Origin: CAVRUH01 sp963822595
Lineage (GTDB): Bacteria > Chlamydiota > Chlamydiia > Chlamydiales > Waddliaceae
Assembly: GCA_963822595.1 (NCBI GenBank)
Contig: CAWGIG010000002.1
Coordinates: forward strand, 124,001-188,000
Reading direction: 5' to 3'
DNA: 64,000 bases
A program made the translations under genes and the position numbers. The notes under the pieces were generated by a model, which worked only from the letters and a program-made list of their open reading frames with translations, ran no database searches and was not told where the DNA came from. Shown in pieces: positions 16,264 through 26,031 of the stretch (positions are counted from its first letter, which is position 1; every line of letters starts with the position of its first letter).

Positions 16264-18825
16264 ATGGATTGTTTTCAAAAAAGTGTAGAGAATAAATTTA
16301 ACGACCTTTTTACAGAAAAAATTGATAATCCGGATTTTCGATTTAAAATGATTCATACCCTTGTGGAATGCTTTCACATTTCCAAGCAAGGAATGCACAA
16401 AGAAGACAAAGCAATAATTATTCTTGATTATTTGTTCAAAAGGTTTTCTTTTGATTTTACCGAATTCATTAATCGCTACTTACCAAAAAAAGCCGAGAAA
16501 AAGAAATTCTTAATCGCTCTTCTTTATGGTTTATACTACGAAGATATTATTTTAGTTGAGCTTCATTCACAGAATAAAACAGCTAGCTTAGAATATTTCA
16601 TGCTTCAAGTCCTTGCTGAGCATGCTTCCGAAAAAACGTTACGAAAAATATTAAACGACTTGCCTTTAGAAAAACAAATTGCCCTCATCAGCTATGTCTA
16701 TATGTACTATCGCGAAGGATCTTTCTATATCTTAAGTCTATTCGAGGAATTCTATTTAGATCAAGAGCAGGGGATTGGCTCCATACTTCTTGGACTAAGA
16801 AGAAAATACTTCGATGTTCACAAGCTGACTCAATTAATAACCGAGCAGCCAATTATTGATGAAGCGGCATTATCTCAACTCATCAGCAACATTCAAAAGC
16901 ATGCTTTAAACAACACCAAAGAGTCCTTCTCCATTTTCAATGAGCTCGTTCCTTTAATGGTTGACTCTCCGGTCCGAGTTTATACAGCAATAGAAGAATT
17001 GAAACAAAAATCTGCTCCCAAGCTTTATCAGCCTGTAGCTCATATAAGGGAACAAGCTTTCAAAGAAAGAGATTCTTTAAAAAAACAATTTGATTCTTTT
17101 TACACGACACCCTTTTCTTTAGAAGAATTTCAGAATTTTGTGCAGCTTTTTGGATTAGAAAAACAGCAGCCGCAATTCAAATTTCAGGGGTCCATCAACA
17201 TTACCAACACCCTTGTTGATAATTTACGCATTTTGCATCAGATTTTTTTCGACCCTTTGCTGCTAGCGTCGCTAGACCAAAAGGAAGTTCTTTTCTATTT
17301 TTCTTATGTATTAAATATTTACCTCCATTTAGATGCCATGCACCGAAATCCTTCAGAATATCGTTTAGGAATCGATGGAATAACTTGTGGTATTCCTACA
17401 AAGGGAAAAGTTTTAGAAAGGCAGTCTACGTTGCCAACCATTCTTCTAGGGCTAACCACGATGACAAAGTTTTTAAGGACGAAAATAAAATCCTATCCCA
17501 TCTTTGTGTATGATCAGTCCGATACAGAATTATTTCGAAAAAATCAAAGGACCATCAATAAACTTAATCGTCAATATAAAAGCTCTGTGATTCATGTTTC
17601 ACAAGAAGCGGCATTATCCCTCGCAAAGAAAATAGGTGTTGAAGAACTTCTCAATACCACAGAGGAGGGAGCCTTCGGGTATGGAGGAATGAGAAATTGT
17701 GTGTCATTGCTAACACTATTGCTAAAGCATGCTTTTCAGATGGGAAAAAAGAGTTTGGATGAAGTTCTTTCCATGGATGAAAAAACTCTTTCTAATATTT
17801 TCCGGCAAGTGGTCCTAGAGGCAAAAAATGCCATTTTGATGCTCGATGATGACATGGTAGTGCCGGAATCTAATCTTTTCTCTTATGCTCTATTTATGAA
17901 AAAGTCCCCTCATGGATATTCTTATACTTATGGGTATATGGAAGGAAGAGGCACCCGTTTTGCGAATGTTTATTCATCACTGGATGAATTTTTGAACTTG
18001 CATATAAACCCTTTTGAACACACAAAAAGGTTACCGGTGATAGCACCCGCCTCTATGTCTGAATACATCATGAGGCCAAAAATCTGTTTAAATCTCCCTT
18101 TTGGAAATGAAGAGCAACACTCTGAAGGGATTTTTGAAATCATTCCTTTTTTGCAAACTTCCTGGCATCTAGCAGGAACGCGTTATCCTGAAAAACAGTT
18201 GCCGACCCATTTTTTTGTTGGAATAGAAAAGCATCTCAAACATTTCATTCCCTATACAATTCAAATCGGAATGACAAGACATTTATTAGATCCTTTGAAT
18301 CAGGACGGCACAAGTGCAATGCCGTGGAATCAAAAAGAAGTACGGTCTACATTTACTTCCCTGCGAGACGTTTTCAACTTTATTTCCAATGAAAAGACAG
18401 TGCAAGAAATGCAAAAGATGTTTTGGGAGCATATGGACCAATTTTTTCATCCTGGAGATAATCCGATGAAACTGCGGCAAGATATAGAAACCCTTATTCA
18501 TATGGATGTGGAAGGAATTATCAAAAGTTTTAGACGTAAAGAAAAACTCACTTTTGCAGAAAGGAAATCTCTTAAAAATATAGGAGAAATTTATCGCTTT
18601 TATCAGCAAGATGCGAAATATATGTGGGAGTTTAGTTCAAACATCTTTCAGAAGGTTCAGGGGGACAAGACACTGGATATATCAGAGGTGATTGAGCAAG
18701 AAAAGGGGGGTATTGAAAAGAAATATTCTATCAAGCTTCAAGATTATCCCATTACCCAAGGATTTTATCTTCTTTTCCAAGCGGTAGGCGCTGCTCAATT
18801 CAATCTTATCGTTAGTAGAGTATGA
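16264..18825 (+). CDS. Large unknown protein with a GT-A glycosyltransferase-like domain
   Basis: The protein has 853 residues and no signal peptide. Residues 1-330 are helix-rich and unfamiliar. Residues about 370-620 look like a nucleotide-sugar transferase of GT-A type: a first strand YPIFVYDQSD, a long helix, GYGGMRNCVSLL (resembling the G-x-x-x-RN of GT2 enzymes), and AILMLDDDMVVP with Asp528-530 placed like the metal-binding DxD. The last 200 residues are helical. If so, it would glycosylate a protein or glycan; several intracellular bacteria inject such enzymes. The domain call is by motif only and the overall family is unknown to me. It is bounded by the F-box/ankyrin gene and a palindromic element, that is, accessory surroundings. 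Confidence 0.6.
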   Translation: MDCFQKSVENKFNDLFTEKIDNPDFRFKMIHTLVECFHISKQGMHKEDKAIIILDYLFKRFSFDFTEFINRYLPKKAEKKKFLIALLYGLYYEDIILVELHSQNKTASLEYFMLQVLAEHASEKTLRKILNDLPLEKQIALISYVYMYYREGSFYILSLFEEFYLDQEQGIGSILLGLRRKYFDVHKLTQLITEQPIIDEAALSQLISNIQKHALNNTKESFSIFNELVPLMVDSPVRVYTAIEELKQKSAPKLYQPVAHIREQAFKERDSLKKQFDSFYTTPFSLEEFQNFVQLFGLEKQQPQFKFQGSINITNTLVDNLRILHQIFFDPLLLASLDQKEVLFYFSYVLNIYLHLDAMHRNPSEYRLGIDGITCGIPTKGKVLERQSTLPTILLGLTTMTKFLRTKIKSYPIFVYDQSDTELFRKNQRTINKLNRQYKSSVIHVSQEAALSLAKKIGVEELLNTTEEGAFGYGGMRNCVSLLTLLLKHAFQMGKKSLDEVLSMDEKTLSNIFRQVVLEAKNAILMLDDDMVVPESNLFSYALFMKKSPHGYSYTYGYMEGRGTRFANVYSSLDEFLNLHINPFEHTKRLPVIAPASMSEYIMRPKICLNLPFGNEEQHSEGIFEIIPFLQTSWHLAGTRYPEKQLPTHFFVGIEKHLKHFIPYTIQIGMTRHLLDPLNQDGTSAMPWNQKEVRSTFTSLRDVFNFISNEKTVQEMQKMFWEHMDQFFHPGDNPMKLRQDIETLIHMDVEGIIKSFRRKEKLTFAERKSLKNIGEIYRFYQQDAKYMWEFSSNIFQKVQGDKTLDISEVIEQEKGGIEKKYSIKLQDYPITQGFYLLFQAVGAAQFNLIVSRV

Positions 18826-18864
18826 ATATTTGCAATTGCAATATTAAATAAACAATAGCTTATT

Positions 18865-19222
18865 ATTTCATGAGGGCTGAAAGCTAGTTTCGTGACAGCC
18901 CAGGCAAAGCGAAGCGCAATGTCATCAACTTAAAGAATAGTTTATCATTTCATAAGGGCTGAAAGCCAGCCTTTTGATAGCCCAGGCAGAGCAAAGCGAA
19001 GGCCTGGGTGCAGGGTGAAAAAAGTGAAAAAGCCCTGCAAGGGCGACTCATCCATTCTTGCTTAAATATAATTTCACCGAAATGAGTCGCCCTTTCAGGG
19101 CTCTGACTTTTTTTATCGACGTCAACCCAGGCCTTCGCTTTGCTCTGCCTGGGCTGTCACGAGCCTGGCTTTCAGCCCTCATGAAATGATAAACCATTCT
19201 TTAAGTTGATGGCATTGCACTC
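18865..19222. repeat. Large palindromic element, copy 1 (MITE-like)
   Basis: The left arm 18916-19009 and right arm about 19129-19218 are near-perfect inverted repeats (GCAATGTCATCAACTTAAAG... and its complement). A second inner inverted repeat (GCCCTGCAAGGGCGACTCAT / ATGAGTCGCCCTTTCAGGGC) is nested inside. A truncated extra left arm lies at 18865-18915. No ORF is convincing. A second copy is at 40498-40950. The shape suggests a non-autonomous mobile element or a structured RNA. Confidence 0.8.
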
Positions 19223-19233
19223 TGTGAAACAAC

Positions 19234-21367
19234 TTAAAATTGCCAACCTATGGGCCAATTATCTGCCCAAGCTGAAACAGCAATACCTTCTCCAACTAAT
19301 GGCTGGAATTTTTCAACGATTTCTTCATGACTTAACTTACACTTTCGCTCAACATCGTAGAAGTGTACATAAAGTTCTTTAAGGGATGGACTCCTTTTCA
19401 ATTCAGGAAGGTGTTCCAAATTCATCCATTTTGCAAGAGCTATACAAAGTTTATTCAATTGCGGCATCCTAGCAACCGTCTGAAAAAACTCTTGGGAGTA
19501 ATCCTTCTCATTATTCGGTGGCTGCATCGGATAGCTATGATTGCCAAGTAAAAGGAGAGTTTCAATATGCTCTTGCTTATCAAGCGCAATTGAAGGTCCT
19601 TCAAGAATTCCTTGCATCAGAGGATAATTATGGATCGAAAGAGTCTTCACTCCCGCCGGAAGGGCATCTTCAACCATGATACCACTATTATTTATCTCTA
19701 TTGTGTCCAATGAAGGGTACCTTTGACTATCTATTTTTACTTTTAGCGACGACCAATCGTGTCTTTCTAATCCAAGGAACCTAACGTCGGGATAAACAGT
19801 CAGCGGCAAGTGCATAGCATCTGGGGACTCCGGTTTTTTGATGTCATCTAATAATAATGAAACTTTAGGAACCCCCTTGCAACCTCTAACCAATTCAAAT
19901 CCTTTAATTGAAATAGTGTTTGAGGCTTCATCCAATTGACGAGCCACCGAGCGCTCTCTAGAGTTTCAGAGGTCAATTCACCATGTAAACTGTTACGGTG
20001 TGAAAGAAAATAATTTTCAAGCAGGTCCAGTTCTAGCTTATTCATCCATTCAACCATACTTTCTAAAACTAAAGGTGAACAACGTAGCAGCTGTTCTAAA
20101 GTATCCCAATGAAAACGTTTTCCTAAGTTTCCGATGGCCGTTAAACCTTGACAGTCTCTTTCGGTGAGTTCACCAGAGGTCATGGCTTTTACTTTCGCTT
20201 CAATGGTATCGGGAGATGATGTAAGTGCTTTCAACTGGGCGCGCGAAAGCTCGACACCATCGATTATTTTAACCATCTGAAATAGATCATAAAGTTCAAT
20301 AGGGCGTCGTGATTGTTCCGATTTAAAATAGTTTAAAATATTGCATGGATCAAAAAAATCTTTATCTCTAATGTCAATGACAGTATTATTTGCCAATTCG
20401 ATTTCGAGCCTGTTGTCTAATGCTATTTTCTTCCATAACGCATCAAAACATTTTCCTAAGATCTGATCATGTAATACAAGGAACTCTAAAAAGTATAGAC
20501 TCATACGAGAGTATGATTTATCAATTTTGAGAGTGCTATCGTGTGCTACTGCTAAAGCATTTAAGAGGACAATTCCATAGTCACTTTGCTCCTCCATATT
20601 TGTCCATTGGAGTACAGGAGCCATGATTTCACCGAACTCAATCTTATCCATATCTGACCAAGAAAAAAGGTGCATCATCAAATAAGTATCCCCTGAAGCC
20701 CAGGCCAACTGCCAAAGTTCGTTCATGAATGCTTTCTTAGGAGGTAGACGACCACTCGTCACATAGTCGACAAACAGTCTTTCTGCTTTATCAGTGACTT
20801 TACCTTTTCCTGCAAAATGTTTCATGTTTTCGCCGGTTTTTACGGCATTGTTTCCAATAAGAAGACCGCAAGTCATTGCAATATTATTTAGTTTTTCCTG
20901 ACCGAGAGCGAACCATACCTTATGTTGGAATGATTTTATATAATCCTGACGGTCTAAAGTATCTGTAAAATCTCTATTTTGCATGTGCCATTCATTTATT
21001 ACACGACTCATAGCAACGTCATCAGGTCTAATTACACTTGTGCCTATAGTATATGCACTATATTTTGACACCTTAGTTATCAGAGCGAGTGTTTTAAAGA
21101 GTATTTCTCGATCCGTTTTAAGATCGAGCCAATCTCTAAGCTTAGAAAAGGTAGGAGTAAAATTATTCTTGTAATCCACTTCTTTAGAAGTGTAAAGATG
21201 AGTAGTTAGGGAGCTTTCCCCAAGAATAATGCTTGCCAACCAAACATCCCGTTTTACATTCTCAGGAATTTCCTTTGAAGTAAAGAGCGATCCTTCTGGT
21301 AAGCAAGGACTAATGCCCTTGCATCATCGGACATGTTATGCATCCAATTTGTCTCAGTAGTATTCAT
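19234..21367 (-). pseudogene. Unknown alpha-helical plus LRR-like protein, two frameshifts
   Basis: Three frames join into one gene of about 710 residues. It starts at ATG 21367, preceded by AAAGGGGG, and reads MNTTETNWMH... to about 21300. There the sense moves to the frame containing LPEGSLFTSKEIPENVKRDVW and the long stretch 21239-19848. It moves again near 19872-19876 (a run of five G on the coding strand), giving EVARG/VPKVSLLLDD, and continues to 19234. Each step is explained by loss of one base. The long middle part is helical and unknown. The last part has LRR-like strands (LDTIEINN, VKTLSIHN, LNKLCIAL, LKELYVHF). It resembles the F-box/LRR-type accessory genes nearby, but I see no clear F-box. 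Confidence 0.65.
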
Positions 21368-21391
21368 AGGTAAACGCCCCCTTTATTTGTT

Positions 21392-21835
21392 TTATTTCTC
21401 ACACATGACTTGAAAATATCGCTCTTTTACTTTTTGCTTAGCAAACCAAAATTTGTCTTTAACATCTTTGTATCTATTTTGTATCTCATCTAGACCTGTA
21501 AAATTTCCTTCATCCTTCGATTCGTTTGCAATGACTTCAGCAAGACCTTTTTCTACTGAAACAGCTCTTCCAGAAGAAAGTTGAATACCTAACGCGTTTA
21601 ATTGACTTAAAAAATCTGCAGCTGAAATTTTATCTGTTGTTCCACAACAATCCTCTATCATTATACGAACAGCACATTGTTTGCTTGGAAGGTAAAGGAA
21701 AGCATAACCCACTTCACCGCCATTATTTGTGTAGGTTTCACCTTTAACAATCTCACCGCTAACTTGAGGATTACACATTGTAATCGTACAGTTTCCTCCG
21801 AACATAAATACCTCCAATTGGTTTGTTTTGGCCAT
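21392..21835 (-). CDS. Small hypothetical protein
   Basis: I do not recognise the 147-residue product. There is no signal peptide or membrane segment. It has a cysteine-containing beta-rich N-terminal half (VFMFGGNCTITMCN, IMIEDCCGT) and a charged helical C-terminus. The opening FGGNCTITM loosely recalls the CGGISIT start of the solenoid protein at 12051-12949. GGAGG lies shortly before the ATG. It sits 24 bp upstream of the frameshifted gene's start on the same strand and may have been in one transcript with it. Confidence 0.6.
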   Translation of the reverse strand: MAKTNQLEVFMFGGNCTITMCNPQVSGEIVKGETYTNNGGEVGYAFLYLPSKQCAVRIMIEDCCGTTDKISAADFLSQLNALGIQLSSGRAVSVEKGLAEVIANESKDEGNFTGLDEIQNRYKDVKDKFWFAKQKVKERYFQVMCEK

Positions 21836-21946
21836 CTTAAGAAGATCGCATAAAATAAGTCAAACCCAAAATCTTGGTCGCTTGACTATAACTGAGCGCT
21901 AGATATAATGACGTTTTTATGAACTCTATTGGAGGATGCATCTGCC

Positions 21947-22912
21947 ATGAGTATTTACAATCAATTGTCTTTGAATGAAATAGTCAACGAAGTTTTTTAT
22001 CTTGAAAAATGGATACAAAATCAGGATCTAATAGCCCTTGATGAAGATGGATTTCTTTCTCATGCTCCAAATCCCGATACATTTCTGAAAGTGAAAAATT
22101 CTTTCTTAAAAGTTGTCCATCTGGAAAACTTTAAGTCAAAGTTAGCGCTGACTCCTCAGGTAATAGAGACAATTAAGTTGATTTTATTTCGCGCAGAATT
22201 AGCGCCATCTGCTGGATGGAAGGTGAGTTCCAAAAGAATACGAGATTTTTTTTGGTATGATAATCCTGAGTTGAAATATGTAGTACAAATAAAAACCCTT
22301 CCAGAACTCTATAACAGGGCGATAGAAACAATAAAGGAATGCATTAGAGATATTAAAGACAATGAACAGGCAAGATCTGATGTGCAGCCATTTTATAAAT
22401 ATGCTTCTGCATATGATATTGAGCGTAAAATTTATGATTCCTTGGATCTTGAAACATTAATTTCCTTTACAAGAGTATCAAAAAGATATAAGGCATCGGC
22501 GGGTAGATATATAACAGAAACTTTTCATAAATATTTTCCGATCGATGGGTGTCAAACGATCCCGGAATTTTACAAGTTAAAAAGAATGGTTCTTTTTACT
22601 GTAGGGATATCTGATTCCACACTCGTAAAGTTAATTCAAGCACCTGCTCCATTTAAAGCTCTTTGCGTTGCCATGTTGCCGCATTGCCGGCAATTTATTG
22701 CTAAAGACAAACATTGTTTTTGTCTAGTTAAACCAAGTAGAAAGGTAGTCATTAATAATCAGATTAAGGAGTATCCTATAAAAAACGCAGATTTGCCTGA
22801 GGATCACCCCATAAACCTTCTTCATATATTTTCAAATGATGAAAGGTCTTATGATCCGGCAGATGGTGAAGTTTTTGCAAGCACTTCTTTCCGATTTATC
22901 GCAGAGTTATAA
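21947..22912 (+). CDS. Unknown protein with an F-box-like segment
   Basis: The product has 322 residues. I use ATG 21947 because GGAGG (21931-21935) is at proper distance; a TTG at 21929 would lie before this signal. The N-terminal 150 residues are helical and unknown. Around residues 155-195, YDIERKIYDSLDLETLISFTRVSKRYKASAGRYI has the spacing of an F-box (start helix, L-x-x-L-x-x-F-x-x-V-x-K-x-x). This would place it with the ubiquitin-related genes of the region. The C-terminal 120 residues contain several Cys/His but no motif I recognise. It is divergent from the small gene at 21392 and followed by a palindromic repeat. Confidence 0.6.
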   Translation: MSIYNQLSLNEIVNEVFYLEKWIQNQDLIALDEDGFLSHAPNPDTFLKVKNSFLKVVHLENFKSKLALTPQVIETIKLILFRAELAPSAGWKVSSKRIRDFFWYDNPELKYVVQIKTLPELYNRAIETIKECIRDIKDNEQARSDVQPFYKYASAYDIERKIYDSLDLETLISFTRVSKRYKASAGRYITETFHKYFPIDGCQTIPEFYKLKRMVLFTVGISDSTLVKLIQAPAPFKALCVAMLPHCRQFIAKDKHCFCLVKPSRKVVINNQIKEYPIKNADLPEDHPINLLHIFSNDERSYDPADGEVFASTSFRFIAEL

Positions 22913-22922
22913 GACTTCCTCT

Positions 22923-23041
22923 GGAGTGACTCGATTTATCGCGAGTCTTTCGACCTGAAATTTATTTCAGGCTTTTTCGCCGATAGCTATCTCACCCGGA
23001 ATAAATTCCGGGGCGAAAGACTCGATAAATGGAGTGACTCC
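22923..23041. repeat. Compound palindromic repeat between convergent genes
   Basis: The outer arms GGAGTGACTCGATTTATC... (22923) and ...GATAAATGGAGTGACTCC (to 23041) are inverted. Inside are CCTGAAATTTATTTCAGG and CCGGAATAAATTCCGG, two more palindromes with the same A+T centre. It lies exactly between two convergent genes and may act as a bidirectional terminator. It belongs to the same family as 9145 and 11690. Confidence 0.75.
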
Positions 23042-23047
23042 AAATTC

Positions 23048-23884
23048 TTATAGACCCTTCATAAAGGTGTCAACCAACTCTAAAAATTCTTGAGGATTGG
23101 TTTTATGAACTGAGTGCTCCGAATTAGGAACCTTGACTACTTTTAATTTGGGATCTATGTTTGTCATTTCTTGAACTCCGTCGTCTTTAGCATAAGAAGT
23201 TTCGCCATCAGCCCGTATCAATAGTTTAGGAACGCTTATAATTTGATGAAAACATTCGCGGGTTTTTGTTGATGCTGAAATGTTATCTACCATCAAATGC
23301 GTTACAAATGGATGCACCTTGATCTTCACTGAACCATCTTCTCTAACTTCTATGCGTCCGTCTTTAAGACAACTAGCTATTTTATCTTCTTTGTAGAATT
23401 CTCTCATATGAGCTTTTGCATCTTCTAAACTAGCATGTTCACGCTTAAATGTTTTTAGTTTATCTATTTCTTCTGACTTCAAAACTTTTTTTTCAGCTGG
23501 TTTTATATGGAGATCTTCCAAAATTAGACCGCGCACTTGTTCAGGATGTTTTGCGGAATAAGGCACTACAACTCTCACTCCTACAGAATGGCCAATAAAA
23601 ACCACGGAATCTAATTTCAAGTGCTTCATGACTGCTTCTACATCAGATACCATGGTTTCTGTCGAATACTCAGCATCAATACCAGCTTCGCTGTCGCCAT
23701 GACCTCGTAAATCTATGGCAACTACTCGGTATTTTTCCTTTAAAGGCTGTAAAACCGATTGCCAAGTTGAACTGCTAGCACCCGTTCCATGTATTAAAAA
23801 AAGGGTACTAGGTTTCTCTTGTTCAGTTTCATTGATGTCAAAAAAATGGATAGTTGCTTGTTTATCTGTAGAATTTATATTCAT
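23048..23884 (-). CDS. Alpha/beta hydrolase
   Basis: The 278-residue protein has a canonical alpha/beta-hydrolase layout. The oxyanion-hole loop is LIHGTGASSSTW. The strand RVVAIDLRGHGDS is followed by the nucleophile elbow VFIGHSVGVRV (Ser about residue 98). A helical lid lies near 130-180. The acid falls in LLIRADGETS, and the catalytic His in NSEHSVHKTNP near the C-terminus. These enzymes hydrolyse esters, lactones, epoxides or C-C bonds; the substrate is not visible. No signal peptide is seen. It is a single gene on the minus strand, divergent from the coiled-coil island that begins at 24058, with a 173-bp A+T-rich region between them. Confidence 0.88.
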   Translation of the reverse strand: MNINSTDKQATIHFFDINETEQEKPSTLFLIHGTGASSSTWQSVLQPLKEKYRVVAIDLRGHGDSEAGIDAEYSTETMVSDVEAVMKHLKLDSVVFIGHSVGVRVVVPYSAKHPEQVRGLILEDLHIKPAEKKVLKSEEIDKLKTFKREHASLEDAKAHMREFYKEDKIASCLKDGRIEVREDGSVKIKVHPFVTHLMVDNISASTKTRECFHQIISVPKLLIRADGETSYAKDDGVQEMTNIDPKLKVVKVPNSEHSVHKTNPQEFLELVDTFMKGL

Positions 23885-24057
23885 ATTTATTACCTTTGTT
23901 AGTGTTTTATGGAATTATTATATAAAAAAATAATGTATTTGTCAATCCGAAAAGCATGAGTTTTAAATTAATTAATATTTAAAAATAATTTTTGTATTTA
24001 CAATTAATCGTCAGGACACTATTGTCGTTTTCCAAAATACACAATCGAGGTCTATCT

Positions 24058-25101
24058 ATGAATTTAGCTAGTGTTACATGTGTCGAGCAACAGCCCGTAG
24101 TTCAACCTGAGCCTAAGGTTCTTCGTCTTCTGTTAAAAGTGAAGGACAGGAAAGTTCAACTGCTTACAAGAGAAGTGTTGGATGTTGCTTTAGACAAGCT
24201 GGCCATGATTGCTCATTTTTATCGAGATTGGGATGATGATTTATCACGGCAACTATCCGACTGGGTTTTTGAAGTTATAGATCTTGACGGGTATTCTGAA
24301 GAAATCGACGAAGAATTTGTCAATGTCATGGAAGAAAAAATTAAAGTCTTGCGTACCGAAATTTTAATCAATTCTATCGATAGGGCGCCTCTCGTAAATC
24401 CGATATTAGTTGATCAGAGTATCTGGGAAAATTGGATGTGGAATGACTTTAGCGCAATAATCCCACAACCGGGACGTGTTGTAAAATTACACTCTTTTGC
24501 TTTGCGAATTATCGAATGGAAAAATGATCTTCCCTTTGAAGAATTGAATCCCACACTTCAGTTAACTGATCCTGTGTTTGTGCCTCTCGTTGCTGTTCTA
24601 CCGAATAATACAAGGCCTTTTTTAGATCAAGCAATCTTTGAAGCAAACAATAGTCCTAGTTCGCAATTACTAAAAATAATGACCTACACAAATTGTATGT
24701 GCCAAGCGAATATAATTGCGAAAGAGCAGAGGTTGCGCAGAGAGATTGTCGCTGCTACAGAGGCTTGTCGGGCTCTTTGGATGAAAGCAACAGAGAGTAT
24801 TTCTTTGCTAAAAGACGTTATTCAAAAAGATGCTGATTTGCATTGCCGGAAATTAAAACAAGTTCTTGAGGAGATAGAATCAACGCATGAGGACGAGGTT
24901 CAAGTCTTGAGTGGTATGATAACTCAACAAAAAGCACGTTTGGATGAAACTAGAACGCGTCTTAAAGCCACAGAACAAAGATGTGCTTTACAAGAAGGTG
25001 AAATAAGAACCCTGCGTGGTCAGGTTGTCGAGCAGCAGAATAATGTAGAAGAATTGAATAGAAAAGTACGCAAGAAAAAACGTAGTTTTGGCATTTTTTA
25101 A
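24058..25101 (+). CDS. Long coiled-coil protein, first gene of the island
   Basis: The start is ATG 24058, preceded by CGAGG. The 347-residue product has a helical N-terminal domain (residues 15-110). A middle segment (about 120-170) reads NPILVDQSIWENWMWNDF... ending LHSFALRIIEW, which could be a degenerate relative of the U-box in the gene at 28258. A coiled coil runs from about 225 to the end, finishing with a basic KKKRSFGIF. There is no signal peptide or membrane span. It opens a same-strand run of about ten genes with short gaps (24 bp to the next), suggesting one transcript. No function is recognised; the U-box link is a low-confidence inference. Confidence 0.7.
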   Translation: MNLASVTCVEQQPVVQPEPKVLRLLLKVKDRKVQLLTREVLDVALDKLAMIAHFYRDWDDDLSRQLSDWVFEVIDLDGYSEEIDEEFVNVMEEKIKVLRTEILINSIDRAPLVNPILVDQSIWENWMWNDFSAIIPQPGRVVKLHSFALRIIEWKNDLPFEELNPTLQLTDPVFVPLVAVLPNNTRPFLDQAIFEANNSPSSQLLKIMTYTNCMCQANIIAKEQRLRREIVAATEACRALWMKATESISLLKDVIQKDADLHCRKLKQVLEEIESTHEDEVQVLSGMITQQKARLDETRTRLKATEQRCALQEGEIRTLRGQVVEQQNNVEELNRKVRKKKRSFGIF

Positions 25102-25125
25102 AAAAAAATCAAAGGAGAATAAATC

Positions 25126-25554
25126 ATGGATGTTAATCCAAATCAATTAGCATTAACCCAAAATGTGGCAGCAGTTTTTTCGGAAAACAATCAAGTTGTT
25201 TTAAAAGAAGTAGATTTAACAGCTCAGGCAATGAAAGAATTCATGAATGAGGTTCGAGAGATTATAAATAAACAAGCTACCCTAATAACGGCTTTAAACG
25301 GAAGAGTCATACAGCTTGAAACTGACAAAAAGGATATGGTGAATACTCACAAAGAAGAAGTAGCCGCATTAAAAAGTTTGATTTCCACAAATCAGAAAAA
25401 AGTGACAGATACGATTGTAGCGGTGGACACAAAACATACCACCCAGCATAACGCGCTCGTAGTAAGATATAATAATCACAGACATTTTGTGAACACTACG
25501 CGTTCTAATACTTCCAGCGCTAAAGAGTCAGAAGATGTGGCGAAGAAAAAGTAA
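25126..25554 (+). CDS. Small coiled-coil paralogue 1
   Basis: The 142-residue product has an N-terminus (MDVNPNQLALTQNVAAVFSENNQVV) shared with the paralogues at 26032 and 26526. An amphipathic helix follows (LTAQAMKEFMNEVREIINKQAT), then a heptad-rich coiled coil (LNGRVIQLETDKKDMV...EVAALKSLI), and a short NNHRH tail. There is no signal peptide. AAAGGAG precedes the ATG. The conserved head and helix suggest an oligomerising scaffold or a secreted needle/translocator-like protein, but nothing identifies it. It is part of a tandem family of four, with a fifth at 33536. Confidence 0.75.
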   Translation: MDVNPNQLALTQNVAAVFSENNQVVLKEVDLTAQAMKEFMNEVREIINKQATLITALNGRVIQLETDKKDMVNTHKEEVAALKSLISTNQKKVTDTIVAVDTKHTTQHNALVVRYNNHRHFVNTTRSNTSSAKESEDVAKKK

Positions 25555-25600
25555 TTATTTAAGAAGAGCAATTTTTAAAATAGTTAAAGGGAGATAAGTC

Positions 25601-26017
25601 ATGCAACCAGTCAATCAAGGAGAACGAGCATTTGTTCCAAGTATAGAAGCGGGGCTTGAGGGTAAGGATCAAGCAGATGAGGGAAGGGTCTCAACGATGG
25701 ATGCAATAAAATTGTTAGTGTTAGAATTGCAAGGGACTATCAAGGCTCAAGCGGAACAAATAAGCGCCTTAGAAGCAAAAGTTGTTCAACTTAAATCCGA
25801 TGCAGACATCGAGCGTGCAGCCTGGCAGTCGCTCTTTGTAAGCCTTCAAAAAACTATGAGGGAAGAAATGAGTCGACACCTTGAAACAATAAGCACCTTA
25901 TCCAATCAAAATGCATTGCTATCCCAACACGTTGGGACGCTAACGACTAAATTTGAAAAACATAAACATTTGGCGAATGGACTGCCAAATACTACTGTTG
26001 TAAAAACAAAAAAATAA
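25601..26017 (+). CDS. Small coiled-coil paralogue 2 (divergent)
   Basis: The 138-residue product is the most divergent of the four tandem paralogues. The head MQPVNQGERAFVP keeps only the P-V-x-Q-G core of the family. The helix (MDAIKLLVLELQGTIKAQAEQISALEAKVVQL) and coiled coil are in register with the others, and the KHKHL tail matches their NNHKH. A KGGAGAT-type Shine-Dalgarno precedes it. Its gap to the next gene is 14 bp. A coiled-coil scaffold or effector of unknown role, co-transcribed with its neighbours. Confidence 0.72.
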   Translation: MQPVNQGERAFVPSIEAGLEGKDQADEGRVSTMDAIKLLVLELQGTIKAQAEQISALEAKVVQLKSDADIERAAWQSLFVSLQKTMREEMSRHLETISTLSNQNALLSQHVGTLTTKFEKHKHLANGLPNTTVVKTKK

Positions 26018-26031
26018 AAAGAGAATAAATC

